This document shows positions 18,621-31,894 of a stretch of DNA of 64,000 nucleotides, in pieces. Source of the stretch: Qipengyuania pelagi. GTDB taxonomy: Bacteria > Pseudomonadota > Alphaproteobacteria > Sphingomonadales > Sphingomonadaceae. The position numbers and the translations under genes are program-made. Positions within the stretch are counted from its first letter, which is position 1. Each line of letters begins with the position of its first letter. The notes under the pieces were generated by a model. The model saw only the letters and a program-made list of their open reading frames with translations, had not been told where the DNA came from and did no database searches. The stretch is from contig NZ_WTYD01000002.1 in NCBI RefSeq assembly GCF_009827295.1, positions 496,001-560,000 of the forward strand. Reading direction: 5' to 3'.

Positions 18621-19203
18621 ATCCGTGGCTGCGAATGCGGCGATCCTGTTCGGGCTGGCGCTGATCCTCGGCGTGTTCGCGCCGCGGATCGCGAGCGGGA
18701 AGCTGGCCTGGGGCGCCGGGATCGTCGTGCTGACCCTGGCGAGCTGGCTCCAGCTGGCCGCGCCCGCGCCGCTCGCGAACCAGATCGGCGGGATGGGAGT
18801 GGCCTGGGGCCTGTGGGTCATGGTCTCGTCCCGCCTCGCAAGCCGGGCATCCGCCGCGTCCGACTTCACCGCATCGCGCGCGGATCTGCCCATGGTGCAG
18901 GCGGTTCTGCGCGTCTTGGGAGGCGCTCTGCTCCTGTTCCTCGTCGCCAGCCCGATCCAGTACGGCGTGCTCCAGGCTTCCTCGGTCGAGCCGGTCAGCG
19001 GGCTCTCGCTCGTCGGGCTGGGCGTCTATGTGCTCGGTTTCCTCTTGGACGCGCTGCGTGTCCGCAAAGCCGGTGCCCGCTGGGGCATGGCGCTGGTCTG
19101 GTGGGGACTGTGGATCGCCGCCGCCAGCGCCGGCTGGTGGGTGGTCGCGTGGACCGTGATCGGCCCCATTCTGGCGACCTGGCTGGCCCTGCGCCGCCGC
19201 TGA
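18610..19203 (+). CDS. Hypothetical integral membrane protein
   Basis: A 197-residue protein with about six hydrophobic segments (for example AAILFGLALILGVFAP, GAGIVVLTLASWLQLAA, GALLLFLVASPIQYGVL, VGLGVYVLGFLLDALRV, WWVVAWTVIGPILATW). A central LVGLGVYVLGFLLDALRVRK and WGMALVWWGLWIA resemble the DUF1295/steroid-reductase-like membrane fold, but the similarity is too weak to assign an enzyme. The ATG at 18610 follows GGTGGGG and overlaps the acyltransferase stop; a GTG at 18595 is an alternative. Co-translation with the acyltransferase suggests a lipid-related role, as inference. Confidence 0.7.
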   Translation: MIVESVAANAAILFGLALILGVFAPRIASGKLAWGAGIVVLTLASWLQLAAPAPLANQIGGMGVAWGLWVMVSSRLASRASAASDFTASRADLPMVQAVLRVLGGALLLFLVASPIQYGVLQASSVEPVSGLSLVGLGVYVLGFLLDALRVRKAGARWGMALVWWGLWIAAASAGWWVVAWTVIGPILATWLALRRR

Positions 19204-19303
19204 TTGGTAAGGGTCAAGCGGGGATGGCGGAACGCTGCGCCCCGATCGCGCGTATTGCTCCCAGGCGCGGATAGGCGGACCGCCCCGCGCGAGGAGAAAT
19301 GCC

Positions 19304-19969
19304 ATGCAGGAAGCCCAGCTGATCCAGCTGCTCGTCGTGATCGCCGTGGTGATCGCGCTGTTCGCCGTGGTCTGGTTCGTGATGCGCCGCCGCAAGACCG
19401 CGCATCTGCGCGACAAGTTCGGCGAGGAATATGACCGCACCGTCGACAGCACCGGCGGGCGTAGCAGCGCCGAACGCAATCTCGAGGAGCGCGAGCGGCG
19501 GGTGGCCGAATTCGATATCCGGCCTCTCACCCCGGCGGAGCGTGACCGCTTTGGCGACGAGTGGCGCGAAGTGAAGATGCTGTTCGTCGACAGTCCGCCC
19601 GAAGCGGTGCTGCGCGCGGACCGCCTGCTCGGCACGATGATGGAAGCGCGCGGGTTTCCGGTCGGCGATTTCGACCGCCGTTACGAGGATCTGACGGTCG
19701 ATCACGGTGCCGTGGCGAAGCATTATCGCGACGCGCACGACATCGCCGAAAAGCGCGGGGACGCGACCACCGAGGAAATGCGCCGCGCGATCAATCACTA
19801 CGAAAAGCTGTTCGAGGAATTGGTGAGCGAGACCGGTGAAGCCGACTCAACCGATGGGTTCGTTCCCGGCGTCCGGCTGGACGATGCGGGCGACCATGAC
19901 GGCACAAGTTTCGGGGACGCCGATACGGTCAGCATGACATCCAACGGCCGTCCCGTCCGCCCCGACTGA
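19304..19969 (+). CDS. Membrane-anchored hypothetical protein
   Basis: A 221-residue protein with one N-terminal membrane helix (LIQLLVVIAVVIALFAVVWFV, with a cytoplasmic MRRRKTAHLR after it), placing the highly charged remainder in the cytoplasm. The body is alpha-helical and rich in Glu/Arg (LEERERRVAEFDIRPLTPAE, DEWREVKMLFVDSPPEAVL, ADRLLGTMMEARGFPVGDF). A conserved-looking block of this kind occurs in many uncharacterised proteins but I cannot name a function. ATG 19304 has AGGAGAA upstream. It converges on the M50-like protease gene with only seven bases between stops. Confidence 0.75.
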   Translation: MQEAQLIQLLVVIAVVIALFAVVWFVMRRRKTAHLRDKFGEEYDRTVDSTGGRSSAERNLEERERRVAEFDIRPLTPAERDRFGDEWREVKMLFVDSPPEAVLRADRLLGTMMEARGFPVGDFDRRYEDLTVDHGAVAKHYRDAHDIAEKRGDATTEEMRRAINHYEKLFEELVSETGEADSTDGFVPGVRLDDAGDHDGTSFGDADTVSMTSNGRPVRPD

Positions 19970-19976
19970 GCGCTTA

Positions 19977-20708
19977 TCAGCGGGTTCGTCCGTCGCGGTT
20001 GAGCGCGCGTTTCAGGCTCGCGCCGATCGCGAGGGCGGAGAGAATGGTGATGAGGCCCGCCCAGATCCAGTGCGGCAGGATTAGCGCCGCCTCGATCGCG
20101 CCGGTGTCGGACAGGACGCGTCGGCCTCCGATGACGGCGCTCTCGGTGAAGAGATAATTCCAGTCCCGCAACATGCTGAGCGCGGCGAGGATGCCGAGGA
20201 ATTGCAGGGCGAAGCGTTCGAGATCGGGCCGATTACTGCGCGCGATCACTATCAGGATCAGCGCGACGAGCGGCAGCACCACCACGCCCACCGGGCTGCG
20301 CACCCAGATCAGCGTCGACAGGATCAGGGCGACGGCGAGCGCATACAGCGCCGGTCGCCAGCTCCGCCTGCGGCCCGATGCGAGAATGAGCAGCGATCCG
20401 ACCAGCGTCGGCCCCAGCGGTCCGGCGGCGGCGACGAAAGCGCGCTTTAACGGGCTTGCATCGATCGGAGACAGGCTTTCCGCAAAGCCCGATCCATCGG
20501 GAAAGATCACCAGCCGCTGGAAATCCCACCCGACCAGCAGCGCGGCCAGCCCATGCGCCATCTCGTGGAACCACGTCGTCAGGATGACGAAGGGGTAGAG
20601 CAGGAAAGTCCCGAACGGCAGCAGGGGCAGGAACAGGACGAGCGCGCCCGCCAGCATCAACCGCCCGACCTGTTCGGCCTGCGATCCGGGCGCGATCGGG
20701 TTCTTCAC
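19977..20708 (-). CDS. M50-type (site-2-like) metallopeptidase
   Basis: A 243-residue integral membrane protein with the zinc motif HEMAHGLAALLVGW (about residue 48) inside a hydrophobic segment, typical of M50B-like peptidases and of the related non-proteolytic membrane family. Six or so membrane segments are visible. A second ligand-type motif (NxxPxxxLDG) is not obvious, so proteolysis is likely but not certain. It begins at GTG 20708, only seven bases after the stop of a duplicated gyrB tail, and may be read from the gyrB transcript. Confidence 0.72.
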   Translation of the reverse strand: MKNPIAPGSQAEQVGRLMLAGALVLFLPLLPFGTFLLYPFVILTTWFHEMAHGLAALLVGWDFQRLVIFPDGSGFAESLSPIDASPLKRAFVAAAGPLGPTLVGSLLILASGRRRSWRPALYALAVALILSTLIWVRSPVGVVVLPLVALILIVIARSNRPDLERFALQFLGILAALSMLRDWNYLFTESAVIGGRRVLSDTGAIEAALILPHWIWAGLITILSALAIGASLKRALNRDGRTR

Positions 20709-20715
20709 ATCGCGA

Positions 20716-20745
20716 TCAGACGTCGAGATTCGCGACGTTCAAAGC
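20716..20745 (-). repeat. Second copy of the gyrB 3' end ([13 protein letters not shown])
   Basis: Read on the minus strand, these 30 bases encode Ala-Leu-Asn-Val-Ala-Asn-Leu-Asp-Val-stop, exactly the last nine residues and stop of GyrB at 20774-20803. Twenty-five of 30 bases match and every difference is synonymous. No start codon or open frame of gyrB leads into it; 28 bases separate it from the real gyrB stop. It looks like the tail of another gyrB allele left by recombination. Confidence 0.8.
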
Positions 20746-20773
20746 CCAAAGCGGTTCTCGATGGCTGACAGGG

Positions 20774-23359
<2,586 letters not shown>

Positions 23360-23442
23360 TCACGGGCCTTTTCCCCATCTTGCCGCACCAAGGACGGGAT
23401 CGCTTGACCGGGCGCGTCCGCGCGGCCACGTGCCGCTACGGT

Positions 23443-24821
<1,379 letters not shown>

Positions 24822-24828
<7 letters not shown>

Positions 24829-25523
24829 TGCTGTTTGCCGTGGTGCTGGTGGTCTCGGGTGCGCTGGTCGCCGGGGCCGCATGGGGCATCTACGGCAGGC
24901 TGCCCGACCGGCTGGAAGGCTTCCTCGTGGCGCTGGCCGGAGGGGCGCTGCTGCTGTCGGTCACGACCGAGCTGATCCAACCCTCGATCGACAAGAGCAG
25001 CGTGTTCCACGCCATGCTCGGCGTGGCGGCTGGCGCGATCGTGTTCTGCGGGCTCGATTATCTGATCGACGAGAAATGGGGTTCGAATTCGGGCGGCGGC
25101 CTGCTCGCGGCGATCACGCTCGACGGGATACCGGAAAATCTGGCGCTCGGCGTGGCGCTGATCGGGGCGGGAGGACTGGAGGTGGCGGCGCTGGCCGGAT
25201 CGATCCTGCTATCGAACCTTCCCGAAGCGGCGGGCGGCGCGCGCAGCATGGCGAGCGGCGGGCGATCGAAAGCGCAGGTCATGCTGCTGTGGGCCGGGAC
25301 TGCCGGCTTGCTTTCGGCAGCGGCGATCGCGGGCAATCTCCTGCTGGCCGGGGTTGGCGAGGGAACGCTGGCCATAATCCGCTGCTTCGCCGCAGGCGCC
25401 GTGGTCGCCAGCCTCGCCACCGAAGTCTTCCCCAAGGCCTACAGGGACGATCACTATCTGAGCGGGATCGCGACCGCGCTCGGCGTGATCCTCGCCTTCG
25501 TGCTCGGCGATCTCGGCGGCTGA
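24822..25523 (+). CDS. ZIP-family metal transporter-like membrane protein
   Basis: A 233-residue membrane protein of about seven to eight segments resembling ZIP/ZupT divalent-metal transporters. The ZIP helix-4 motif appears as AITLDGIPENLALGVALI, with Asp where many members have His, and helix 5 as ILLSNLPEAAGGA. These polar residues within membrane helices support metal passage, probably zinc or another divalent ion, though the His-to-Asp change could alter selectivity. ATG 24822 overlaps the sdaA stop; a second ATG at 24828 sits on the stop itself and is equally possible. Coupling with sdaA, an iron-sulfur enzyme, may be incidental. Confidence 0.78.
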
Positions 25524-25526
25524 TCG

Positions 25527-25574
25527 CTCTCGACACCACTCTCGACCCAACTCTCGACCCAACTCTCGACATTG
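25527..25574. repeat. Four tandem 12-bp repeats
   Basis: Four adjacent 12-base units of the form CTCTCGACxCAA (CTCTCGACACCA, CTCTCGACCCAA twice, CTCTCGACATTG) fill most of the 76-base gap between the ZIP-like gene stop and the next acyl-CoA ligase. Two units are identical and the outer ones have decayed. The array ends 25 bases before the ATG at 25600. Confidence 0.9.
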
Positions 25575-25599
25575 CGCGCGGCGCATCTAGGGTGGCGCG

Positions 25600-27156
25600 A
25601 TGGACGCCAGCGACATCGCCGACCGCCTCGCCGAACCCTATGGCGATTTCTCCGCAACGCTTGCCGCCTGGGCCGAGGCGCAACCCGACGCGATCGCCCT
25701 GCGCGACGAAACGGGCGCCCTGACATGGGCCGAGATGGCCGACCGGATCGAGCGGATCGCGGCCCGGCTGGTCGAGGACGGGCTAGAGCGCGGGCAGGCG
25801 GTCGCGATCCTCGGCGCCTCCTCCATCCCCTATGCGTTGGTCTTCCTCGCCGCGGTGCGCGCAGGCGGCGTCGCCGCGCCGCTCACCACCAGCGCCAGCG
25901 CCGATCAGCTGAAGGAAATGGCGCGCGATTCGGGGGCGGATCATATCTTTATCGCCCGCGCGAAACTGACCGAAATGGGCGAGGATTGTTTCTCCCGCCT
26001 CACCAAGATCGTCCTCGACGAGGAAATTGACGCATGGATGGCCCCCGCCGGAACCCGCGCGCCCGATTTCACGCCCGAGCGTGGCGATCCCTTCAACATC
26101 ATCTATTCCAGCGGCACCACCGGCACGCCCAAGGGCATCGTCCATTCCCACGGCATGCGCTGGACCCAGTTCGCCGCGCCCGCCGCCAGCCCGGTCGACA
26201 AGGGAATGCCGGTGCGCGCGCTCGCCTCGACCCCGCTCTATTCCAACACCACCATGCGCGCCTTCCTCGCGCCGCTGCTGGCCGGTGGCAGCGTGCGGAT
26301 CATGGGCAAGTTCGATGCGGCGCGCTGGCTCGATCACGCCCAGGCGGACCGGACCACGCTGACCATGCTGGTGCCGGTCCAGTACCAGCGGCTGATGGAT
26401 GCGGACGAACTCGACGATGCGGATCTGTCCGCCCTGCGGCTCAAATTCTGCACCTCGGCCCCCTTCTCCCCGGCGCTCAAACACGAGGTGCTGGCGCGGA
26501 TGCCGGGCGCGCTGGTGGAGATCTATTCGATGACCGAGGGCGGGGTCGTATGCCTGCTGCCCGCCCATGAATTTCCCGACAAGCTGCACACGGTCGGCCG
26601 CCCCGCGCTGGGCAGCGAGCTCAAGGTGCTCAACGACGAGGATCGCGAAGTGCCGCCGGGCGCGGCAGGCCATCTGGTGGGCCGCAGCGGCACGATGATG
26701 AACGGCTACCACAATCGCCCCGAGCAGACGCGCGAGGGGTACTGGACCGACCCGGAAACGGGCGACGTCTGGCAGAGGATGGGCGATATCGGGCGCGTCG
26801 ACGAAGACGGGTTCGTCGAATTGGTGGGCCGTGCGAAGGACATGATCATCTCGGGCGGGTTCAACATCTATCCGGTCGATCTCGAAACCGAGCTGGAAAA
26901 GGAAGCCGGCGTGGCGGAGGCTGCCGTCATCGGCGTGCCCTCGCGCAAATGGGGGGAGACGCCGGTGGGCTTCGTGCGGCTGACGAGAGAGGGCGCGAGC
27001 ACCGATATGATTCTCGCCGCCGTCAACGCCCGCCTCGGCAAGACGCAGCGGCTGGCACAGTTGCACGCAATCGAACAGATGCCGCGCAGCCATATCGGCA
27101 AATTGCTGAAGACCGATCTGCGCGAAGAAGCCGAACGGCGTGGTCTCCCCGACTGA
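25600..27156 (+). CDS. Class I adenylate-forming acyl-CoA synthetase
   Basis: A 518-residue ANL-superfamily acid-CoA ligase. The ATP-binding motif IIYSSGTTGTPKGIVHSHG is near residue 167, EIYSMTEGG near 306, and GDIGRVDEDGFVELVGRAKD with SGGFNIYPVDLE near 400-425 marks the hinge and C-terminal domain. The catalytic lysine is in RSHIGKLLKTDL close to the end. It differs clearly from the ligase at 6409-8097, so they are not a recent duplication. Substrate class is not readable. It stands alone between the ZIP-like gene and a long intergenic region. Confidence 0.9.
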   Translation: MDASDIADRLAEPYGDFSATLAAWAEAQPDAIALRDETGALTWAEMADRIERIAARLVEDGLERGQAVAILGASSIPYALVFLAAVRAGGVAAPLTTSASADQLKEMARDSGADHIFIARAKLTEMGEDCFSRLTKIVLDEEIDAWMAPAGTRAPDFTPERGDPFNIIYSSGTTGTPKGIVHSHGMRWTQFAAPAASPVDKGMPVRALASTPLYSNTTMRAFLAPLLAGGSVRIMGKFDAARWLDHAQADRTTLTMLVPVQYQRLMDADELDDADLSALRLKFCTSAPFSPALKHEVLARMPGALVEIYSMTEGGVVCLLPAHEFPDKLHTVGRPALGSELKVLNDEDREVPPGAAGHLVGRSGTMMNGYHNRPEQTREGYWTDPETGDVWQRMGDIGRVDEDGFVELVGRAKDMIISGGFNIYPVDLETELEKEAGVAEAAVIGVPSRKWGETPVGFVRLTREGASTDMILAAVNARLGKTQRLAQLHAIEQMPRSHIGKLLKTDLREEAERRGLPD

Positions 27157-27545
27157 AAGAAGGGGCGGCGGGCTTTCGAGACGCGGCGCCGATAGGGTAG
27201 GGGGGGGGAGAGGTTTCGGCGGCCGCGTCTCTACTCGCTGCCTAGCGCCTTGCAGGGCCGGTCGGGCATCAGGGGGAGAGGAGCGCTCCGACCGTGAATG
27301 CCCCGCAAGGGAGGGCCAGGATGCCGTCGGCGCGATGCACCGGAAGCGGCATTTCCTGCGTCGACCGATGCGGTGGGAGGACCGGATCGGCGTCTGAGGC
27401 CCGAAATAATGTTGCGGCGCGGCGAACGAAAGTGAGAAAACGCCAAGCTGGGTTGCGTTTTACGCAACGGTAAAAGGTCGGCATCTCTGCTCCGCTCGCC
27501 AGCCGCTCTGGACCGGCCATCGCCTTGGCGGTAACGGCTCCGCGC
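27157..27545. other. Intergenic region upstream of guaA
   Basis: A 389-base gap with no convincing gene. It holds a run of nine G at 27200-27208 and a small hairpin GTTGCG-TTTTA-CGCAAC at 27451-27467, about 80 bases before guaA. The AT-richer stretch near 27400-27480 is the likely promoter region, but no clear -35/-10 pair stands out and no purine riboswitch core was recognised. Confidence 0.5.
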
Positions 27546-29120
27546 ATGGACAAAGAGCATCTCCCCGACTCCATCCTCATCGTCGATTTCGGCAGTCAGG
27601 TCACCCAGCTGATCGCGCGCCGGGTGCGCGAGGCGGGGGTCTATTCCGAAATCGCGCCCTATACGATGGCCGAGGAAGCGTTCCAGCGGATGCGGCCCAA
27701 GGGCATCATCCTGTCGGGATCGCCCGCCAGCGTGCCCGAGGATGGGAGCCCGCGCGCACCGCAATGCCTCTTCGACAGCGGCCTGCCGATCCTCGGCATC
27801 TGCTATGGCCAGCAGGTGATGACGCACCAATTGGGCGGCGAGGTCCGGCCCGGCCATGAAACGGGAGAAGGCGGCGAATTCGGCCGCGCCTTTCTGACCG
27901 TCACCAAACCCTGCGCCCTGTTCGACGGGTTGTGGGAAGTCGGCGAGCGGCACCAGGTCTGGATGAGCCATGGCGACAAGGTCACGCGCTTTGCCGACGG
28001 GTTCGAGATCGTCGCCACCAGCGACGGCGCGCCCTTCGCCGTGATCGCGGACGAGGCGCGCAAATATTACGGCGTCCAGTTCCATCCCGAAGTCGTCCAC
28101 ACGCCCGATGGCGCGAAGCTGATCGCCAATTTCGCGCGCCATGTCTGCGGCATGGCGGGCGACTGGACGATGGCTGAATTCCGCGCCACCAAGATCGCCG
28201 AAATCCGCGAACAGGTGGGGGACGGCAAGGTCATCTGCGGCCTGTCGGGCGGGGTCGATAGCGCCGTCGCCGCGGTGCTGATCCACGAAGCGATCGGCGA
28301 CCAGCTGACCTGCGTCTTCGTCGACCACGGCCTGATGCGGATGAACGAGGCCGAACAGGTCGTCACCCTGTTCCGCGATCATTACAACATCCCTCTCGTC
28401 CATGTGGACGCGGAGGAGTTGTTCCTCTCCGGCCTCGCGGGCCAGACCGACCCGGAGAAAAAGCGCAAATTCATCGGCGGCGCCTTCATCGACCTGTTCG
28501 AGGCGGAGGCGAAGAAGATCGGCGGCGCGGATTTCCTTGCGCAGGGGACGCTTTACCCCGACGTCATCGAAAGCGTCAGCTTCACCGGCGGCCCTTCGGT
28601 CACGATCAAGTCGCACCACAATGTCGGCGGCCTGCCCGAGCGGATGAACATGAAGCTGGTCGAACCCTTGCGCGAATTGTTCAAGGACGAGGTGCGCGAA
28701 CTGGGCCGAGAGCTGGGCCTGCCCGAGATCTTCGTCGGCCGCCATCCCTTCCCCGGCCCCGGCCTCGCCATCCGCATTCCTGGCGAGGTGACCAAGGAAC
28801 GCTGCGACATCCTGAGGAAGGCCGACGCGATCTATCTCGACGAGATCCGCAAGGCCGGGCTCTACGACGCGATCTGGCAGGCCTTCGCCGTCCTGCTCCC
28901 GGTCAGGACCGTGGGCGTGATGGGCGACCACCGCACCTATGACAGCGTCTGCGCCCTGCGCGCGGTGACCAGCACGGACGGGATGACGGCGGACGTCTAC
29001 CCCTTCGACGCCGGTTTCCTCACCCAATGCGCGACCCGGATCGTCAACGAGGTGAAGGGCATCAACCGGGTCACCTACGACTACACCTCGAAACCGCCGG
29101 GCACGATCGAATGGGAGTGA
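27546..29120 (+). CDS. guaA: GMP synthase (glutamine-hydrolysing)
   Basis: GuaA, 524 residues, amidates XMP to GMP using glutamine. The class I glutamine amidotransferase domain has [39 protein letters not shown] with the nucleophilic Cys, and [10 protein letters not shown] with the catalytic His and Glu. The synthetase domain has the PP-motif [21 protein letters not shown], and the C-terminal dimerisation domain includes [16 protein letters not shown] and [19 protein letters not shown], ending GTIEWE. ATG 27546 starts the family-conserved sequence; an earlier in-frame start at 27525 is unneeded. A short ORF overlaps its end. Confidence 0.97.
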   Translation: MDKEHLPDSILIVDFGSQVTQLIARRVREAGVYSEIAPYTMAEEAFQRMRPKGIILSGSPASVPEDGSPRAPQCLFDSGLPILGICYGQQVMTHQLGGEVRPGHETGEGGEFGRAFLTVTKPCALFDGLWEVGERHQVWMSHGDKVTRFADGFEIVATSDGAPFAVIADEARKYYGVQFHPEVVHTPDGAKLIANFARHVCGMAGDWTMAEFRATKIAEIREQVGDGKVICGLSGGVDSAVAAVLIHEAIGDQLTCVFVDHGLMRMNEAEQVVTLFRDHYNIPLVHVDAEELFLSGLAGQTDPEKKRKFIGGAFIDLFEAEAKKIGGADFLAQGTLYPDVIESVSFTGGPSVTIKSHHNVGGLPERMNMKLVEPLRELFKDEVRELGRELGLPEIFVGRHPFPGPGLAIRIPGEVTKERCDILRKADAIYLDEIRKAGLYDAIWQAFAVLLPVRTVGVMGDHRTYDSVCALRAVTSTDGMTADVYPFDAGFLTQCATRIVNEVKGINRVTYDYTSKPPGTIEWE

Positions 29121-29335
29121 CGCCTCCCACCTCGCTCTGCATCCCGGTCGCCATGCCGGAGGATCTCTGCGCCATCGACGACGAGTTGAAGGCGATCTAT
29201 CACGGGCCCGACAGCGTCTGCGTGTGGGTGTTCGAAACCCGCGAAGACCGTAACCGCTTCGTCGAGGAAACGGCTGGCATGAAAAAGGCCGAGCGGGAGG
29301 CGGTGTTCGAAGCGCGTTTCCGAGGCCAGCCCTGA
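29111..29335 (+). CDS. Small hypothetical protein downstream of guaA
   Basis: A 74-residue product beginning at ATG 29111 inside the last codons of guaA. The body is plausible as a folded small protein ([36 protein letters not shown]), with low shadow character and normal codon bias, but I do not recognise a family. An internal ATG at 29153 would give a 60-residue form. Its stop (29333-29335) overlaps a CTG from which the following DNA-repair frame could begin. Confidence 0.5.
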   Translation: MGVTPPTSLCIPVAMPEDLCAIDDELKAIYHGPDSVCVWVFETREDRNRFVEETAGMKKAEREAVFEARFRGQP

Positions 29336-29397
29336 CAGGCGAACTCCCTCTCGGTGCCGACTCTCGCACCGAGACGCTGCGCCGCCTCCAGGCGCTA

Positions 29398-30042
29398 TTG
29401 ATCCAGCGCTTCGGGCGGATCGAGCGGGCGGCGGCGGCGTGGCGCGCGCCGGAATGGGTGCTGGTGCAGGGCGTGATCGGCGCGCGGACGAAATCGCCGG
29501 TCTCGAACGCCGCGACCGACCGCCTGCTGACGCGCTACGCTTCGTGGGAAAAGGTGGCCGAGGCCCCGCTCGATGACTTGCGGGCCGAACTCTCGACGCA
29601 GACCTATCCCAATATCGCGGCGGAGCGCCTTAAGGCTAGCCTCACCGCGCTGATCGAACGGCGTGGCGCGGTCGACCTGTCGCATCTCGCGGATATGAAA
29701 ACCGGCGAGGCGATGGACTGGCTCGAACGCCTGCCGGGCATCGGGCGCAAGATCGCGGCGGGGGTCATGAATGCCAGCACGCTCGACCGGCGGGCGATCG
29801 TGCTAGATTCGCACCATACCCGCATCCTGCAGCGCATGGGCCTCGTGCCGCCCAAGGCGAGCACCGCGCGGGCTTTCGATGCGATCATGCCCGCCATGCC
29901 GGACGAGTGGTCAGGCGCCGATTTCGACGAGCATCACCTGCTGATGAAGAAGCTCGGCCAGACATGGTGCAGGCCCAGCGCGCCCCGATGCGAGGATTGC
30001 CCCGCCGCCTCGCTCTGCGCGACGGGGCAGGCCCGGACCTGA
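29398..30042 (+). CDS. HhH-GPD DNA glycosylase, endonuclease III-like
   Basis: At least 214 residues of an endonuclease III-superfamily base-excision repair enzyme. The helix-hairpin-helix is LERLPGIGRKIAAGVMN with the candidate catalytic Lys, and VLDSHHTRILQRMGL carries the catalytic Asp. A 4Fe-4S cluster is predicted by C-x6-C-x2-C-x5-C in WCRPSAPRCEDCPAASLC. The sequence is more distant than the Nth at 31238-31894. Starting at TTG 29398 is doubtful: the frame is open further upstream and related-looking sequence ([20 protein letters not shown]) precedes it, so the true start may lie at about 29332-29398. Confidence 0.8.
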   Translation: MIQRFGRIERAAAAWRAPEWVLVQGVIGARTKSPVSNAATDRLLTRYASWEKVAEAPLDDLRAELSTQTYPNIAAERLKASLTALIERRGAVDLSHLADMKTGEAMDWLERLPGIGRKIAAGVMNASTLDRRAIVLDSHHTRILQRMGLVPPKASTARAFDAIMPAMPDEWSGADFDEHHLLMKKLGQTWCRPSAPRCEDCPAASLCATGQART

Positions 30043-30100
30043 GCGCCGGAACGCTCTGGGCGATCCCGCCGTTGGGAGGCTGACGAACAACGGAGTTCCC

Positions 30101-31234
30101 ATGCCCAGCAATGCCCCCCTTTTCGACCCTGTGAATGTCGGCGCCTTCGAAGCGCCGAACCGCATCGTGATGGCGCCGCTCACCCGCAGCCGGTCCGAAG
30201 CGAAGACCAACGAGCAGACCGGCCTCCACGCGCTCTATTACGCGCAGCGCGCAGGTGCGGGTCTGATCGTGAGCGAAGCCACCCAGATCAGCCAGCAGGG
30301 TCAGGGCTATGCCTGGACGCCGGGCATCTTCACCGATGGCCAGGTCGAAAGCTGGAAGGTGGTGACCGACGCGGTGCACGAGGCGGGCGGACGGATATTC
30401 TGCCAATTATGGCATGTCGGCGCGATCAGCCATTCGGTGTTCCAGCCCGATCATGGCCAGCCCGTCTCCGCCACCGCATGGACGCCCGAGGGCGAGGCTT
30501 TCGTGGGCGATCGCCACGAGGATGGGCCGCAGGTCCCCTTCGAGGAGGCGCGTGCCCTGCGCACCGACGAAATCCCCGGCCTGATCGAGGATTACCGCCA
30601 CGCCGCCCGCTGCGCCGCCAAGGCGGGGTTCGACGGGGTGGAGGTGCACTGCGCCAACAATTACCTGATCGACCAGTTCATCCGCTCCGAAACCAATAAC
30701 CGCGACGACGAGTATGGCGGCAGCCTCGACAATCGCCTGCGCCTGATGCGCGAAGTGGTCGCGGCAGTGTGCGAGGAATTGCCCGCAGACCGCGTGGGCG
30801 TGCGCCTGTCGCCGCAGGGCGGCCCCGGCGGGACCGAGGATGCGAACCCGGACGAGACCTATCCCGCCGCCGCGAAGGCGCTGGCCGGAAGAGGGCTCGC
30901 CTATCTCCACGTCATCCGCCCCAATTCGCATACCGGCGAGGGCAAGGACCAGAGCGGCGACAAAATCCTCCATACGATGCGCGACGCCTTCGACGGGACG
31001 TTCATCGCCAACGGGAATTTCGAGCCTGCCGAAGCCGCCGAATGGATCGAGAAAGGCCATGCCGATGCGGTCGCCTTCGGGCGCCTGTTCCTCGCCAATC
31101 CCGACCTGCCCGAGCGGATCGCGCAGGATGGACCCTATAACGAACCCGACGAAAGCACCTTCTATGGCGGCGGGGCCGAGGGGTACACGGATTATCCGAG
31201 CCTCAAGCAGGTCGACGATCCGATCCCGGCCTGA
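30101..31234 (+). CDS. Old yellow enzyme family alkene reductase
   Basis: A 377-residue FMN flavoprotein of the NemA/OYE class that reduces activated C=C bonds or nitro groups with NAD(P)H. The start region NRIVMAPLTRSR, IVSEATQISQQGQGY and FCQLWHVGAISH are conserved. The substrate-binding pair appears as VHCANNYLIDQF, an H-x-x-N version with Cys-Ala between, and the catalytic Tyr lies in RDDEYGGSLDNRLR. LYxxGGAEGYTDYPSL closes the protein. It is followed at three bases by nth, so both are probably co-transcribed. Physiological substrate unknown. Confidence 0.93.
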   Translation: MPSNAPLFDPVNVGAFEAPNRIVMAPLTRSRSEAKTNEQTGLHALYYAQRAGAGLIVSEATQISQQGQGYAWTPGIFTDGQVESWKVVTDAVHEAGGRIFCQLWHVGAISHSVFQPDHGQPVSATAWTPEGEAFVGDRHEDGPQVPFEEARALRTDEIPGLIEDYRHAARCAAKAGFDGVEVHCANNYLIDQFIRSETNNRDDEYGGSLDNRLRLMREVVAAVCEELPADRVGVRLSPQGGPGGTEDANPDETYPAAAKALAGRGLAYLHVIRPNSHTGEGKDQSGDKILHTMRDAFDGTFIANGNFEPAEAAEWIEKGHADAVAFGRLFLANPDLPERIAQDGPYNEPDESTFYGGGAEGYTDYPSLKQVDDPIPA

Positions 31235-31237
31235 GAC

Positions 31238-31894
31238 ATGCTGAGCGATGAGGCGGTCGAGCGCGTCTACCGCATCCTTGCGCGTGAGATGCCGGGGCGC
31301 ACGCCGGACGCGAAGGGGCCCAAGGGGCAGCCCGACGCGTTCCGGTCGTGCGTCTCGTGTATGCTTTCGGCCCAGTCGCTCGATCGCAACACCGCCAAGG
31401 CGAGCCGGGCGCTGTTCGCTCTGGCCACGACGCCGGAAAAGATGCTCGAGCTGGACGATCGCGCCATCGCCGCCGCGATCAAGCCGTGCGGGCTCTACAA
31501 CAACAAGACCCGCTCGATCCGCAAATTCTGCGAGGCTCTACTGGCGGAGCATGGCGGCGTGGTGCCCGACACACGCGAAGGGTTGATGAGCCTGCCCGGC
31601 ATCGGCCGCAAATGCGCCGATATCGTGATGAGCTTCACTTTCGGAAAGGACGTGATCGCGGTCGACACGCATGTGCACCGGGTCTGCAACCGGATCGGCC
31701 TGACCGATGCGAAGACGGCGGACCGGACCGCGCAGCAATTGGAGGAGCGGACGCCCGAATGGGCGCTGCGCGACGGGCATTTCTGGCTGATCCAGTTCGG
31801 GAAGCGCGTCTGCACCGCACGGGCGCCCAAGTGCCCGACCTGCCCGGTCAACGGGTGTTGCGAATTCTACGCGGCGACGCGCTCTACCAGCTGA
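31238..31894 (+). CDS. nth: Endonuclease III
   Basis: A 218-residue endonuclease III, a bifunctional glycosylase/AP lyase removing oxidised pyrimidines. The HhH motif LMSLPGIGRKCADIVMSF holds the catalytic Lys, and VIAVDTHVHRVCNRIGL the catalytic Asp. The iron-sulfur loop is VCTARAPKCPTCPVNGCCEF. The start region MLSDEAVERVYRILAREMPG and SCMLSAQSLDRNTAKASRALF are typical. Its 3' end overlaps the convergent DUF924 gene by 11 bases. Confidence 0.93.
   Translation: MLSDEAVERVYRILAREMPGRTPDAKGPKGQPDAFRSCVSCMLSAQSLDRNTAKASRALFALATTPEKMLELDDRAIAAAIKPCGLYNNKTRSIRKFCEALLAEHGGVVPDTREGLMSLPGIGRKCADIVMSFTFGKDVIAVDTHVHRVCNRIGLTDAKTADRTAQQLEERTPEWALRDGHFWLIQFGKRVCTARAPKCPTCPVNGCCEFYAATRSTS

Noticed and set aside
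27140..27397. 85-codon open frame upstream of guaA
   Set aside because: Gly/Arg-rich translation across a G-run with no ribosome site; no sign of a protein.
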